The notes beneath the pieces were generated by a model. It saw only the letters and a list, made by a program, of their open reading frames with translations, was not told the DNA's origin and made no database searches. Both the position numbers and the translations under genes were made by a program. 64,000 nucleotides of DNA from an uncultured Alteromonadaceae bacterium (GTDB lineage: Bacteria > Pseudomonadota > Gammaproteobacteria > Enterobacterales > Alteromonadaceae). Numbering within the stretch: the first letter of the stretch is position 1; every line of letters begins with the position of its first letter. This document shows positions 54,567-63,889 of this stretch, piece by piece. The stretch is taken from positions 1-64,000 of the forward strand of contig CANLWS010000016.1 of NCBI GenBank assembly GCA_947494925.1, written 5' to 3'.

Positions 54567-55304
54567 ATGTCTATAATATCCCTTTATCAGGCTCATCCCT
54601 GCAATTGCTGCAATATGCTGGCAGTATGCGCAAAAGACAGGCAATTTTCCAAGTCCGGTTTAACAGACCGTTCCCATCGCGTTTTTCAGAGAAAGCATGC
54701 ATTGATTGATTCCGGGGATCATTTTGCTGGTATTTATGTACTGCACTCCGGTTCGGCCAAGGCCTTTGTAACAGCGCAGGATGGTACTGAACAAATTACA
54801 GCGTTTTATTTTCCTGGTGACATTATTGGTTTAGATGGATTTGATAATCAGAGGCATGTGCAAAGTGTCCGCTTCCTTGAAACCAGCAGTGTTTGTTTCT
54901 TTAGTGCTAAAGAGATAAAGAGTCTGATGCAAAACTCGGAAGGTGCACTGAGTGGCCTGTTAAAAGCCATGAGTCATGCATTGACTGAAGATAATGCCAT
55001 GTTATTGGCACTCAGTAACTCTGATAGTGAGCAACGAGTGGCGAAATTCCTTCTCGACCTGTCTAAAAGATACAAAGCACGTGGGTGTTCTGACAAGGAA
55101 TTCATTTTAAGCATGACACGAACAGATATTGCCAATTATTTGGGTATGGCAATTGAAACTGTCAGCCGGATATTCACTAAACTGCAGAAAAACGGCATTA
55201 TTTCGGTGGCTCACAGACGTCTGCAAATATTGGATCCAATTTGGTTAAAAGCTTGTTTGCAGACAAGTTTGACTGAAAGGTTAACTGGCACTACGAGCAG
55301 CTAA
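54567..55304 (+). CDS. fnr: FNR-type 4Fe-4S oxygen-responsive regulator
   Basis: 245 residues from ATG 54567, with GTGGAGG 6 bases upstream; an open frame of 34 codons before it has no coding character. Cys12, Cys15 and Cys21 form the FNR spacing C-x2-C-x5-C (an extra Cys14 lies between), and Cys110 (ETSSVCFF) matches the fourth ligand. The recognition helix MAIETVSRIF keeps Glu197, Ser200 and Arg201, the residues that read TTGAT half-sites. So the protein should bind the FNR boxes in this island when oxygen is absent. No FNR box lies in its own promoter; FixLJ control is likely. Confidence 0.92.
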   Translation: MSIISLYQAHPCNCCNMLAVCAKDRQFSKSGLTDRSHRVFQRKHALIDSGDHFAGIYVLHSGSAKAFVTAQDGTEQITAFYFPGDIIGLDGFDNQRHVQSVRFLETSSVCFFSAKEIKSLMQNSEGALSGLLKAMSHALTEDNAMLLALSNSDSEQRVAKFLLDLSKRYKARGCSDKEFILSMTRTDIANYLGMAIETVSRIFTKLQKNGIISVAHRRLQILDPIWLKACLQTSLTERLTGTTSS

Positions 55305-55392
55305 TCTGTCATTTAGGCTTTGTTAAAAAGTACACTAATATTTTTCATATTACTTTCCTGTTGCCGTCAATGTGGCGGCAACTGCGTATTTA

Positions 55393-55406
55393 TTGATGTC
55401 GGTCAA
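55393..55406 (+). promoter_or_regulatory. FNR box upstream of the universal stress protein gene
   Basis: TTGAT-GTCG-GTCAA, 9 of 10, 150 bases upstream of the gene, leaving a long leader of about 115 bases if class II. Confidence 0.75.
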
Positions 55407-55556
55407 TACAACATATTCACTACTTGCTTTACTTAACAGACAGAATCGGCATAGCGTATCCAATTGAGAAGTTTCGATACCTTTGTACAAATTGCAACAA
55501 TTACAATGACAGCAACTGTCTTTTGAAAATTTGTAAAACAGTGGTGAGAGGTCAGT

Positions 55557-55982
55557 ATGCAAGATTATCAACGTATTCTTGTGGCACTTGATGTGTACTC
55601 CAGTTACAACGAGATTTTGGAACGAGCATTGCGAATTGCAAACGATCCAATTCAAATTCATCTCGCGTTTGTCACCATACCCACCTTCTATTTTCAGCCT
55701 TATGTGGCCGCTGATGGGGGCGATATTACAGCCGACATTCGTCAACAAGCTACTAAACGACTAGATGATATCGCATTTCAATACGGCATTCCCAACAACC
55801 AGATTTATGTGCCAATAGGGCATCCCGCAGATGAAGTTCACTTGCTTGCCAAAAAAGTGAATGCTGATCTCATTGTGCTGGGTACTCAGGGGCAAAGTAG
55901 TGTTGAATTACTCCTGGGATCAACAGCAAACGCCGTAATGCAGGGCGTTAATTGCGACATTCTCGCAGTCAAGATCATATAA
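55557..55982 (+). CDS. universal stress protein (UspA family)
   Basis: 141 residues with the single Usp fold. The ATP-binding signature G-x2-G-x9-G-S is present in GTQGQSSVELLLGSTANAV, so it is of the nucleotide-binding class; VALDVYSSYNEILERAL is the N-terminal strand and helix. GAGAGG precedes the ATG. Single-domain Usp proteins under FNR/Anr control support survival under oxygen or energy limitation. It stands alone between the fnr and glgC units, with an FNR box in its promoter. Confidence 0.9.
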   Translation: MQDYQRILVALDVYSSYNEILERALRIANDPIQIHLAFVTIPTFYFQPYVAADGGDITADIRQQATKRLDDIAFQYGIPNNQIYVPIGHPADEVHLLAKKVNADLIVLGTQGQSSVELLLGSTANAVMQGVNCDILAVKII

Positions 55983-56072
55983 AAAACTAATAGTTTAGAA
56001 CAAAACAAACTTTCGATCTGTAGTACAACTGCGTGAAAAATTTTATCCAATACTGAGGATAATCTCAGCTCA

Positions 56073-56086
56073 TTGACGAGGATCAA
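56073..56086 (+). promoter_or_regulatory. FNR box and -10 element of the glgC operon
   Basis: TTGAC-GAGG-ATCAA, 9 of 10. A TTTAAT at 56109-56114 is at exactly the class II -10 position relative to the box centre, supporting a real FNR-activated promoter. Confidence 0.8.
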
Positions 56087-56237
56087 GGTTTTCATTTAAG
56101 CCACGTCGTTTAATAGGTGGACAGGTTGAAAACGTGAATTGGACTTATAGATTGCTGGGTTGATTAAATTAGTCAAACTGGTGACACGTTCTGTGGCCAA
56201 ATTCGAGAAAAATTCTATCGATTAGCGGAGAAGAATC

Positions 56238-57614
56238 ATGACTGAACTGTTACCAAACTATGTCCAGGAAATCTGTGACCAAACTTTGGTGTTGATTTTG
56301 GCGGGCGGGCAGGGCAGCAGATTGTGTGAGTTGACAGAATCCAGAGCCAAGCCTGGTCTGGAATTCGGTGGGAACTACAGAATTATTGATTTTCCACTTT
56401 CCAATTGTGTTAACTCAGGTTTGAAAAAAATCGGAGTGTTAACACAATATAAGTCTCATAGTCTTATTCAGCACCTTATTCAGGGTTGGGCTAAAACTAA
56501 TCAGGAGTTCGGCCATTCGTTTGAACTTCTACCGGCTTCTCAGCAATATTCTACTGACTGGTATCTTGGTACTGCAGATTCTCTGTTCCAGAATATTGAA
56601 TTTATTCGTGCGGCAGGTGCCAGATACATTCTGGTGTTGGCGGGTGATCATATTTATAAAATGGACTACCGCTCCATGCTAACTGAGCACGTGAGTAGTC
56701 AGGCAAATCTGAGTGTTGCCTGCATTGAAGTTCCCATTTCTGAAGCCGCTGGCCAATATGGTGTCATGGGAGTGGATAGCAGCGACAGAATTGTTTCATT
56801 TGTGGAGAAACCAGAACATCCTGAAATATTGGTGGATGTGCCAGGATATACGCTTGCCTCAATGGGCAATTATGTTTTCAACACAGACTTCCTGATTGAA
56901 CAACTCACTCGTGATGCGATCAGCAGTCAATCCGAACATGATTTTGGCAGAAATATTATTCCCGCTGTGATTGATAATTTTCATGTAAAAGCACATCGCT
57001 TCAGGGACAAAAACCGGGATACGGTCCCTTATTGGCGGGACGTTGGTACCTTAGATGCATATTGGCTCTCGAATATGGCACTTCTGACCAACATGCCAGA
57101 GTTTGACCTGAATGATGAAAAGTGGCCCATCTGGGGAGAGCAACCTTGCCAGCCTCCGGCTAAATTTATCTCAGGCCGTCTTGGTCATTCAGGTTCAGCC
57201 TGTGATTCTTTGATTTCCAATGGATGCACTATTGAAGGCGGACACATTAACAAATCGCTATTATTCCCTGGTGTACGTGTGCATGAAGATGCCTTGGTGG
57301 ACGAGTGTTTGCTGCTGCCAGATTCTGAAGTAGGTAAAGATGCGAAGTTAAAACGCGTGATAGTCGATAGGAATTGCCAAATTCCGGATAAGTTTGAAGC
57401 GGGTTTCGATACAAAGGAGGATATGGCCAGAGGGTTTAGGATCAGTAAAGGTGGCATTGTGCTCATTACACAGAAGATGCTGAATGCCTTGGTAAATAAA
57501 CACGTACCCGCTGGAAAGAATCGAAAAAGCGAATCCTTGTTGGCGTCGGGAGCGCAGAGTCAGCAGGACAAAACCATTAATCAGCATCTCGATTGTAAGC
57601 ACTATCTGCAATAA
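56238..57614 (+). CDS. glgC: glucose-1-phosphate adenylyltransferase
   Basis: 458 residues. Nucleotide-binding LAGGQGSRL (21-29) with RAKPGLEFGGNYRIIDFPLSN, the GTADSLFQN and LAGDHIYKMDY substrate segments, SFVEKP, and the C-terminal left-handed beta helix (SLISNGCTIEGGHI ... VDECLLLPDSEVG) are all present. It makes ADP-glucose, the committed step of glycogen synthesis. A tail of about 30 residues rich in Ser, Gln and Lys extends past the usual end. It is not beside other glycogen genes but heads an FNR-box operon with AMP phosphorylase and PRPP synthase-type genes, so it may link carbon storage to oxygen loss. Confidence 0.92.
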   Translation: MTELLPNYVQEICDQTLVLILAGGQGSRLCELTESRAKPGLEFGGNYRIIDFPLSNCVNSGLKKIGVLTQYKSHSLIQHLIQGWAKTNQEFGHSFELLPASQQYSTDWYLGTADSLFQNIEFIRAAGARYILVLAGDHIYKMDYRSMLTEHVSSQANLSVACIEVPISEAAGQYGVMGVDSSDRIVSFVEKPEHPEILVDVPGYTLASMGNYVFNTDFLIEQLTRDAISSQSEHDFGRNIIPAVIDNFHVKAHRFRDKNRDTVPYWRDVGTLDAYWLSNMALLTNMPEFDLNDEKWPIWGEQPCQPPAKFISGRLGHSGSACDSLISNGCTIEGGHINKSLLFPGVRVHEDALVDECLLLPDSEVGKDAKLKRVIVDRNCQIPDKFEAGFDTKEDMARGFRISKGGIVLITQKMLNALVNKHVPAGKNRKSESLLASGAQSQQDKTINQHLDCKHYLQ

Positions 57615-57659
57615 GAAAATGCGGACTCAGTTTAACATTTTGTAATAAGTGGCAGCGGA

Positions 57660-59219
57660 ATGAAGAAAGAACAACAAAAATGTTCAGGTCGCAAGACCTT
57701 GTCACTAAAACGGCTGGCAATAGATACTTACCGTGAAAATGTGGCGTATTTGCACCGGGATTGTGACTTGTATCGCGCTGAAGGATTTCAAGCCTTGTCG
57801 AAGGTCAAAATTCGAGCTGACGGTAAGCAAATATTGGCGGTGTTAAATGTTGTAGACGATGAAAATATTGTCGGCAGAAGTACTATTGCATTGTCAGAAG
57901 AAGCTTTTGCAACACTGGGACTAGACGAAGGACAAGCAGTCAGCATCGAACACGCTGAACCTCCAGGTTCGATGAACGCTGTTAGACGCAAAATAGCCGG
58001 AGAAAGACTAAGTCAGCAAGATTTCACCAATATTATTAATGATATTACCGACAGATATTACTCGAAGACCGAAATATCGGCGTTTCTGGTGGCGTCTGGT
58101 CAAACCGATTTAGATCGCGACGAAGTACTCTATCTTACCCGAGCTATGTTGCAGACGGGCAGGCAGTTGCATTGGAATGAAAAGCTGGTAGCCGATAAAC
58201 ACTGTATCGGTGGGATCCCTGGAAATCGTACATCAATGCTAGTGGTTCCTATTGTTGCTGCCCATGGCATTTTAATGCCAAAAACGTCAAGCAGAGCAAT
58301 TACTTCTCCTGCTGGAACCGCTGATACTATGGAAGTGCTGGCAAATGTGAAGCTGGAGCTGGATGCACTTAATGAAATAGTGAGTAAACACAGAGGATGT
58401 CTGGCCTGGGGCGGCACTGCGGAGCTTTCACCAGCAGACGACATTATAATCACGGTAGAGCGTCCCCTAGGTATCGATTCAGTAGGGCAAATGGTTGCAT
58501 CAATTTTATCCAAAAAGCTTTCAGCTGGTTCCACACATTTGTTGATTGATATTCCGGTAGGACCGAGTGCCAAAGTCAGGCATATGCGAGAAGCGCAGCG
58601 TTTGCGCAAATTGTTTGAGTTTGTAGGTGATGAGTTGGGTATTCATCTGGAGGTGGTAATAACCGATGGAAGGCAGCCTATTGGCGCTGGGATCGGTCCG
58701 GTTTTAGAAGCGAGAGACGTGATGAAAGTATTACAGAATAGCCCCGATGCTCCGGAAGACCTGCGGCAAAAATCTTTGCAGTTGGCCGGAAGAGTCATCG
58801 AATTCGATCCTGATGTCAGAGGAGGAAAGGGGTATGCAATTGCAAGGGATATTCTGGATTCCGGTCGGGCATTAACCATGATGAATACCATCATTGATGC
58901 CCAAGGCGTCCAAACTAAGAAATTTGAGACAGGTAAGCTTACTTTTGATGTGCTGGCCCCTTCAAATGGTGTGATTACCGGAATTGACAACTTGCAGATG
59001 GCTCATATTGCCCGTTTTGCAGGCGCTCCAATCGACAAAGGGGCGGGTGTAGATTTATATAAAAAAATTGGTGAGACAGTAGCCAAGGGGGATCCGCTAT
59101 ATCGAATTTATGCTGAATTCCCTGCCGATTTTGAGTTTGCCAAAAGCCTTAGCAACAATGACAACGGTTTCACAATTGGCAGTGAGTCCGATATTCCAAA
59201 AGCCTTTGTGGAGTTCTGA
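57660..59219 (+). CDS. AMP-phosphorylase-type member of the thymidine phosphorylase family
   Basis: 519 residues. An N-terminal beta-rich extension of about 85 residues precedes the nucleoside-phosphorylase core, a feature of AMP phosphorylases and the 'putative thymidine phosphorylase' group rather than DeoA. Motifs are [15 protein letters not shown] (phosphate site), [18 protein letters not shown], and the C-terminal lobe with [18 protein letters not shown]. The archaeal enzyme turns NMP plus phosphate into base and ribose-1,5-bisphosphate. Its stop overlaps the PRPP synthase-like start (TGATG), so the two products may share a pathway. No RuBisCO or R15P isomerase was found in the window. 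Confidence 0.85.
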   Translation: MKKEQQKCSGRKTLSLKRLAIDTYRENVAYLHRDCDLYRAEGFQALSKVKIRADGKQILAVLNVVDDENIVGRSTIALSEEAFATLGLDEGQAVSIEHAEPPGSMNAVRRKIAGERLSQQDFTNIINDITDRYYSKTEISAFLVASGQTDLDRDEVLYLTRAMLQTGRQLHWNEKLVADKHCIGGIPGNRTSMLVVPIVAAHGILMPKTSSRAITSPAGTADTMEVLANVKLELDALNEIVSKHRGCLAWGGTAELSPADDIIITVERPLGIDSVGQMVASILSKKLSAGSTHLLIDIPVGPSAKVRHMREAQRLRKLFEFVGDELGIHLEVVITDGRQPIGAGIGPVLEARDVMKVLQNSPDAPEDLRQKSLQLAGRVIEFDPDVRGGKGYAIARDILDSGRALTMMNTIIDAQGVQTKKFETGKLTFDVLAPSNGVITGIDNLQMAHIARFAGAPIDKGAGVDLYKKIGETVAKGDPLYRIYAEFPADFEFAKSLSNNDNGFTIGSESDIPKAFVEF

Positions 59220-60094
59220 TGTTACTTACATTTGATAGTTATGTTGTACAAACTCGCAATTTAGCAGCCAGGTTAAATTTACCCTTCTCGGTTATCAAAC
59301 GACATAAATTTCCGGACGGAGAGAGCAAACTCACATTACCTGATACCTTACCAGAACATGTTATTTTTTGTTTAAGCCTGGATAATCCAAACGAAAAGCT
59401 CATAGAGCTAATGTTGGCTGCAGATGCGGCAAAAGAGCTAGGAGCAAAGCGCCTGACGTTGGTTGCACCTTATATGTGTTATATGCGTCAGGATATTGCC
59501 TTTCACCCAGGTGAAGTTGTGAGCCAGACTATAATTGGTCAGTTTATATCACGTCATTTCGATGCGGTTGTGACCGTCGACCCACACTTACATCGTATCA
59601 GCCGTCTGCAGCAAGCTTTTCCCGTCAAAGATGCGCTGACATTATCTGCCACAGAAGCCATGACTGAATTTTTGCAATCCGAAATGGATGCACCTTTGGT
59701 GCTCGGTCCAGACATCGAATCGTTGCAATGGGTGGAAGCTGTGGCCAAATCAAAAGATTGGGATTACGCCGTTTGCCAGAAGCGCAGAATGGGGGACAGA
59801 GAGGTGCAGGTATCGCTTCCAAACCTTAATTTGCAAGGTCGCTCTGTTGTTATAGTGGACGATATGGCAAGTAGCGGACAGACGTTGATAGAGGCAACGA
59901 AGCTATGTCTGGACAAAAACGCATCAAGTGTTGATGTATTGGTTACCCATTGTCTATTAGCTCAGCAGGCGGAAAGTGACATTATCAAATCTGGTGTAAG
60001 ACATATCTGGAGTACGGATAGCGTCGCTCATCACACCAATGTCATACCCCTGGATGAATTGTTATTTGCTGGCCTAGATGGTTTGAACCAATAA
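59219..60094 (+). CDS. short ribose-phosphate pyrophosphokinase (PRPP synthase-like)
   Basis: 291 residues, the compact archaeal-like form, about 25 shorter than housekeeping Prs. The ATP loop FPDGESKL (31-38), APYMCYMRQD with the flexible loop, the DPHLH metal segment (121-125) and PRPP loop VVIVDDMASSGQTL (210-223) are intact. It makes PRPP from ribose-5-phosphate and ATP, or could work with products of the upstream phosphorylase. Translation is coupled to that gene by a one-base stop/start overlap. Being FNR-controlled it is clearly separate from the essential prs gene. Confidence 0.88.
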   Translation: MLLTFDSYVVQTRNLAARLNLPFSVIKRHKFPDGESKLTLPDTLPEHVIFCLSLDNPNEKLIELMLAADAAKELGAKRLTLVAPYMCYMRQDIAFHPGEVVSQTIIGQFISRHFDAVVTVDPHLHRISRLQQAFPVKDALTLSATEAMTEFLQSEMDAPLVLGPDIESLQWVEAVAKSKDWDYAVCQKRRMGDREVQVSLPNLNLQGRSVVIVDDMASSGQTLIEATKLCLDKNASSVDVLVTHCLLAQQAESDIIKSGVRHIWSTDSVAHHTNVIPLDELLFAGLDGLNQ

Positions 60095-60103
60095 TACCCA
60101 TTG

Positions 60104-60117
60104 TTGATTGGTATCAA
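60104..60117 (+). promoter_or_regulatory. perfect FNR box upstream of the rhodanese gene
   Basis: TTGAT-TGGT-ATCAA, 10 of 10, 64 bases upstream of the start codon. TCAAAT at 60140-60145 falls at the class II -10 position. Confidence 0.85.
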
Positions 60118-60181
60118 GGTTCAGTTTACTTATTGATGCTCAAATACTGACCAATTCATCAGAATTTTTGAGGGCAGTCTT

Positions 60182-60541
60182 ATGCTCAGGAATATTTCCG
60201 AGATACTAGAAGAAGTAAAGCGGTCCGTCAGGTGTATAGGTGCTAAACAAGCGGCTGCTGAACAGTTTCAGAATCAGGGATTGATAATAGATGTAAGAGA
60301 ATCTCCGGAACATCTTGCCAGCCCAGCAGCGGGTGCAATCAACATTCCCAGAGGACTGTTGGAAATGAAAATGCTGGAAATTGAAAAAGATCACCGGCGT
60401 CCAATTTATCTGCATTGCGCAACGTCCGCTCGCGCCATATTAGCGGCCGAACAATTGCAGAGAGTAGGCTACGAAAATGTCACTGTCATCACTTGTGATG
60501 TTGATATCATTCAGCAAGTCTGTTCTTTAAAACAAAGTTGA
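60182..60541 (+). CDS. rhodanese-like sulfurtransferase
   Basis: 119-residue single rhodanese domain, cytoplasmic. LIIDVRESPEHLASPAAGAINIPRG is the conserved first half and YLHCATSARA carries the persulfide-forming Cys79. The loop of six residues after the cysteine fits sulfur substrates. AGGGCAG precedes the ATG region. It is the right-hand end of the FNR-box island and a single-gene unit. It may detoxify or relay sulfane sulfur under anoxia; the partner is not known. Confidence 0.88.
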   Translation: MLRNISEILEEVKRSVRCIGAKQAAAEQFQNQGLIIDVRESPEHLASPAAGAINIPRGLLEMKMLEIEKDHRRPIYLHCATSARAILAAEQLQRVGYENVTVITCDVDIIQQVCSLKQS

Positions 60542-60604
60542 CAGCTCAATCTGAAGATTGTTTTAACTCAACGCAGACGCAGATTACCCCAGTCAACTTT
60601 GTCA

Positions 60605-60901
60605 TTAGCTGGTTCTTATCAAGCGTTGAGGAGAGCTATTATTGATTCGTCTTATTACTCCTTTGCATTCTAAATCCAACTTCACTGTCGTGGTGTACCA
60701 TGCTGCTGATCCAATTTTCTGCATTTCCTGTCGACCTATAAATTCGACGACTGCATCAGGCAAACCCTTAAACAATGCGCCTTCACCAGAAGAAGGAAGG
60801 CAAGCCAACACTGCTTCCTTTATTTTATCGTATTTCCATTTGTCGATTCGGGTTGGACTTTTACCCGGCGTTGGGGTTTCGCAGAGGATTTTGTCTTGCA
60901 T
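60605..60901 (-). CDS. DUF6958-like small protein
   Basis: 98 residues from the ATG at 60901; the frame opens six codons earlier at 60919. It contains TPTPGKSPTRIDKWKYD near the start, a central GEGALFKGLPDAV segment, SAAWYTTTVKLDLECKG, and a basic tail SSPQRLIR. These match my memory of the DUF6958 family, small cytoplasmic proteins of unknown function with a winged-helix-like pattern. It is isolated on the minus strand, convergent with the rhodanese gene. Function unknown. Confidence 0.7.
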   Translation of the reverse strand: MQDKILCETPTPGKSPTRIDKWKYDKIKEAVLACLPSSGEGALFKGLPDAVVEFIGRQEMQKIGSAAWYTTTVKLDLECKGVIRRINNSSPQRLIRTS

Positions 60902-61248
60902 ATCGTAATCTTTAACCAAGTAATTTCTAGAAAATTATAGCTACTATGGTTAGCTAATCTAGCTTCCAGAAAAGAAATCTTTGTAGAAGGATCCGATTTT
61001 TAACTTTGGCAGAATTTCCAGGCTAAATTATGTTGTTGCTCTAGTCTTACAAAAGATATTTTTAAACACGAAATTTGGCGCAAGATATTCTGTGATCATT
61101 GGGCTGTAGGGCAACGCCGTGTGAATAGCGTCAGTGAGCATTCTTAAAAATTTGGTTTTAAAACAGAAACCGATGAAAGATATCATCGGTTTCGTAGTAT
61201 TACTTTTCAATGCAGTTAGTAAGCTAACATATTGAATCCCTATCAGCA
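60902..61248. other. intergenic region downstream of the subtilisin gene
   Basis: 347 bases. It holds the subtilisin terminator at 61166-61193; the rest, including the upstream region of the DUF6958-like gene, shows nothing else recognisable. Confidence 0.45.
61166..61193 (-). terminator. hairpin terminator of the subtilisin gene
   Basis: Perfect 11-bp stem GAAACCGATGA / TCATCGGTTTC with 6-base loop; on the minus strand it is followed closely by TTTT. It lies 56 bases after the subtilisin stop. Confidence 0.75.
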
Positions 61249-62901
61249 TTACTGGTAGCTGTAATCCATAGTGACACCATTAAAGGTTGAGTAAGCTCGG
61301 ATTCCGATATGCCAGGTACCTGCTCCAGGGTTCGAAAAGGTACAGGTTTCATTGTTGCCATTCAGGTAGGGGCGACAATCATAGCTGGTTGTTGAGGGTT
61401 GGGCACCCAATCTCATATAAAGGTCAGCATCGCCGCTTCCTCCAGAAATCGTGACAGTCAAAGTAGTGACACCGGAAGGGACATCCCAGGTATAACGTGT
61501 CCATGAATTCCGTGAACCTGAAAGATTCGTCAATTGACCTGTAACGGGGTCAACACCACCGCCACCTCCGCCGCCATTGCCGCCACCCGTATCGCCTGAG
61601 CATCCAAAAGTGTTCAGATAGTCATAAGCGTCTTTTGATTTTACGATGCCATAACCGTAGAAGTTGTCTCTTCCTGATGAACCTTTGTCTTGTGCCGTGG
61701 CATTAAGTGCTGAACGAATTTGTTCATTTGTGCATTGGGGAAAGAAACTCCATACCAGCGCAGCGGCGCCAGCAACATGGGGGGTTGCCATGGAGGTACC
61801 ACTTAAGCTCCTATAGGTGTTAACCGGATAAGTTGAGTTGACCGATGATCCTGGTCCGGCAATTTCTACCTGGCTATTGTATTGGGAATAAGAAGCGCGA
61901 CTCTCGTTGGAACCAACGGCAGCAACAGAGATGACTGAATCATAGGATGCAGGGTAAGACAAACTGCTATTTCCATCATTACCGGCTGCTGCAACCAACA
62001 TGATCCCCTGATTGACAAAGGTCTGCATGGCGTTGTTTTCTGCCGTGGATGCTGAACCGCCGCCCAAACTCATGTTAACCACGTTAGCACCAGCATTCTG
62101 ACATTGGTCAATGGCATCGACCAAGTCTGAAGCGAATGTCCAGCTTCCGCTATCATTAAAGATTTTCACAACATGAATATCAACACCAGGGTAAACACCT
62201 ACCACACCTTCGTTGTTGGATAGTGCTGAAATGGTGCCGGCCACATGAGTTCCATGACCATTGCCATCATTATACCAATTACCAACCTGTGAGTTATTAG
62301 CCTCTCCCGTCACACCACTGTTTTGATCTCCCAAATCAGGATGTCCAAGGTTGAAGCCTGTGTCGATTACGCACACTTTCCTGGCAGATAAATTGTTCTG
62401 TGCCAACTGGTCACCTTGCACCATGGGAATACCATAAGGTGTTGTTTGTGCCATGAGGTAACGCCTTGGATCGCTGGCGATGCTAGCGACTTGAGGGTTT
62501 TTGCGTAATTTCGCAAGGGTGGGTTTGTCAATGTAAGCAGCAACCATACGATGCTTGGCCAACACCTTCCTTTCGGTGAGTCCATAGGCCTTGAGCAGAG
62601 CTTTGGCATTGTTAACCTGTAGTTTACCGTTTTCTACTACTTTGACATTGGCGCCAGCAGGCATGTCAGATGTTGACATAACCTCTGCACTGACTTCCGC
62701 ATCCTTAAATGTCACGATAAATCGTTCCAAATTTCGGCGTAATAGTAATTGATTCAAAAAATCGTTTGGCGAACTCTTAGAGTTTTCTGTCGTAGTAACT
62801 TCAACTGGACCTGTATTCGCTGCCGCGATGCTAACTGACAGAACACTGAGGGTTGCTGCACCAATTCCTGAGATCAACTTTTTGCATGTAGATTTTTTCA
62901 T
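61249..62901 (-). CDS. secreted subtilisin-family serine protease with PPC domain
   Basis: 550 residues. Signal peptide (about 1-29), I9-type propeptide (about 58-150), S8 catalytic domain with Asp180 (VIDTGFNLGHPDL), His216 (GNGHGTHVAGT), oxyanion Asn308 (AAAGNDG) and Ser370 (SGTSMATPHVAGAA), a Gly-rich linker at about 437-450, then a C-terminal PPC domain (TRYTWDVPSG ... ADLYMRLG ... GTWHIGIRAYS). PPC domains are usually removed on secretion and can aid substrate binding. It would supply peptides outside the cell and could feed the peptide-import loci in this window; that link is speculative. Confidence 0.92.
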   Translation of the reverse strand: MKKSTCKKLISGIGAATLSVLSVSIAAANTGPVEVTTTENSKSSPNDFLNQLLLRRNLERFIVTFKDAEVSAEVMSTSDMPAGANVKVVENGKLQVNNAKALLKAYGLTERKVLAKHRMVAAYIDKPTLAKLRKNPQVASIASDPRRYLMAQTTPYGIPMVQGDQLAQNNLSARKVCVIDTGFNLGHPDLGDQNSGVTGEANNSQVGNWYNDGNGHGTHVAGTISALSNNEGVVGVYPGVDIHVVKIFNDSGSWTFASDLVDAIDQCQNAGANVVNMSLGGGSASTAENNAMQTFVNQGIMLVAAAGNDGNSSLSYPASYDSVISVAAVGSNESRASYSQYNSQVEIAGPGSSVNSTYPVNTYRSLSGTSMATPHVAGAAALVWSFFPQCTNEQIRSALNATAQDKGSSGRDNFYGYGIVKSKDAYDYLNTFGCSGDTGGGNGGGGGGGVDPVTGQLTNLSGSRNSWTRYTWDVPSGVTTLTVTISGGSGDADLYMRLGAQPSTTSYDCRPYLNGNNETCTFSNPGAGTWHIGIRAYSTFNGVTMDYSYQ

Positions 62902-63310
62902 TGGGGGTTTCCTGTATTATTTTAGTTTTTTAGCACGGTAATATAAATACCCGGGCTGGAATTTAGCGTGGCAGAAAAACCCGAAAAATGACAAATTGAT
63001 GAAGGTAATTATATTTACCTGTGAATTGGGGCGATATGGATTACGGTTTGATCCCAGAGTTTTAGAATGCTACAGCCAATTTTTTATTTTTACTGAAGAA
63101 ATATTTTTGAGTGGATACAGCAATAAAAATCACTTTATGTACACAATACTTTACGGGTAATTAATTTGCCAGGTAAATTAATTTCATGGTTTGCGGCGGG
63201 TGAAAAGTACTAAAGTTAGTGTCATCCCTATAAACATAACCGCCCGATAATAAATTTAGTTCATATTTATCAAGTTGATAGGTACAGCTTTGTCACAGAG
63301 AATCAGAAGG
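62902..63310. other. intergenic region upstream of the subtilisin gene
   Basis: 409 AT-rich bases with no credible gene. The subtilisin ATG is preceded on the minus strand by AGGAAACCCCC. No operator matching the palindromes found elsewhere was seen. Confidence 0.4.
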
Positions 63311-63718
63311 TTAACCGGTTAAGGACTGCGTTGAACGTTTATACCGGGATGGAATACAGACGATGTTGCTGGCCTTTTTTAACGACTCAACCTGTTTGAT
63401 GACTCGATTTAACGCATCATACTGTTTGGCAATTGTATCCCCATGCAATTGATATTGTTGTTCAATAAAATGGTTTAAATTTTTCGCAATAGACCAATTT
63501 TTATGGCGAAAAGCATCGCGCACAAGCCTGTTTTTAATGTAACTTATCCACTCATCCCGGTAACTGTCATCGAGTCTTTCCGGAAATAAGTATAGATCTT
63601 CCACATCTGAGTTCAGGTGAGAGATAGGTTCATCCAATATTATTCTTAACATCAAAAGAAAGGACATTGATGCGGAGTTCAAGGCAAAAGTTTGCTCAAT
63701 TATTTCAGTTTTTGTCAT
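63311..63718 (-). CDS. hypothetical protein, helical
   Basis: 135 residues, predicted by eye to be mostly helical and cytoplasmic: no signal peptide and no long hydrophobic stretch. It is rich in His, Tyr and charged residues (for example RDAFRHKNWSIAKNLNHFIEQQYQLHG). A family could not be recognised. It is divergent from the short plus-strand frame preceding the photolyase gene. Confidence 0.5.
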   Translation of the reverse strand: MTKTEIIEQTFALNSASMSFLLMLRIILDEPISHLNSDVEDLYLFPERLDDSYRDEWISYIKNRLVRDAFRHKNWSIAKNLNHFIEQQYQLHGDTIAKQYDALNRVIKQVESLKKASNIVCIPSRYKRSTQSLTG

Positions 63719-63889
63719 TATGTTTAACTTATTATTCGTCGTTTACTATGACTACGATGAACAGCAGAATCGAGTTCATAAATCTTTAATCCAAGGATGT
63801 CCTAAAAGCTTGCTGATCCAAAACACTAAGCGAGACGTTATCCATCCATGTGCGCAAATACATTTCTGTGGAGTGGTGACAGTTAAACT

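Noticed and set aside
56161-56180. Second FNR box upstream of glgC (TTGAT...GTCAA)
   Set aside because: The half-sites are 7 bases apart instead of 4, so FNR binding is unlikely.
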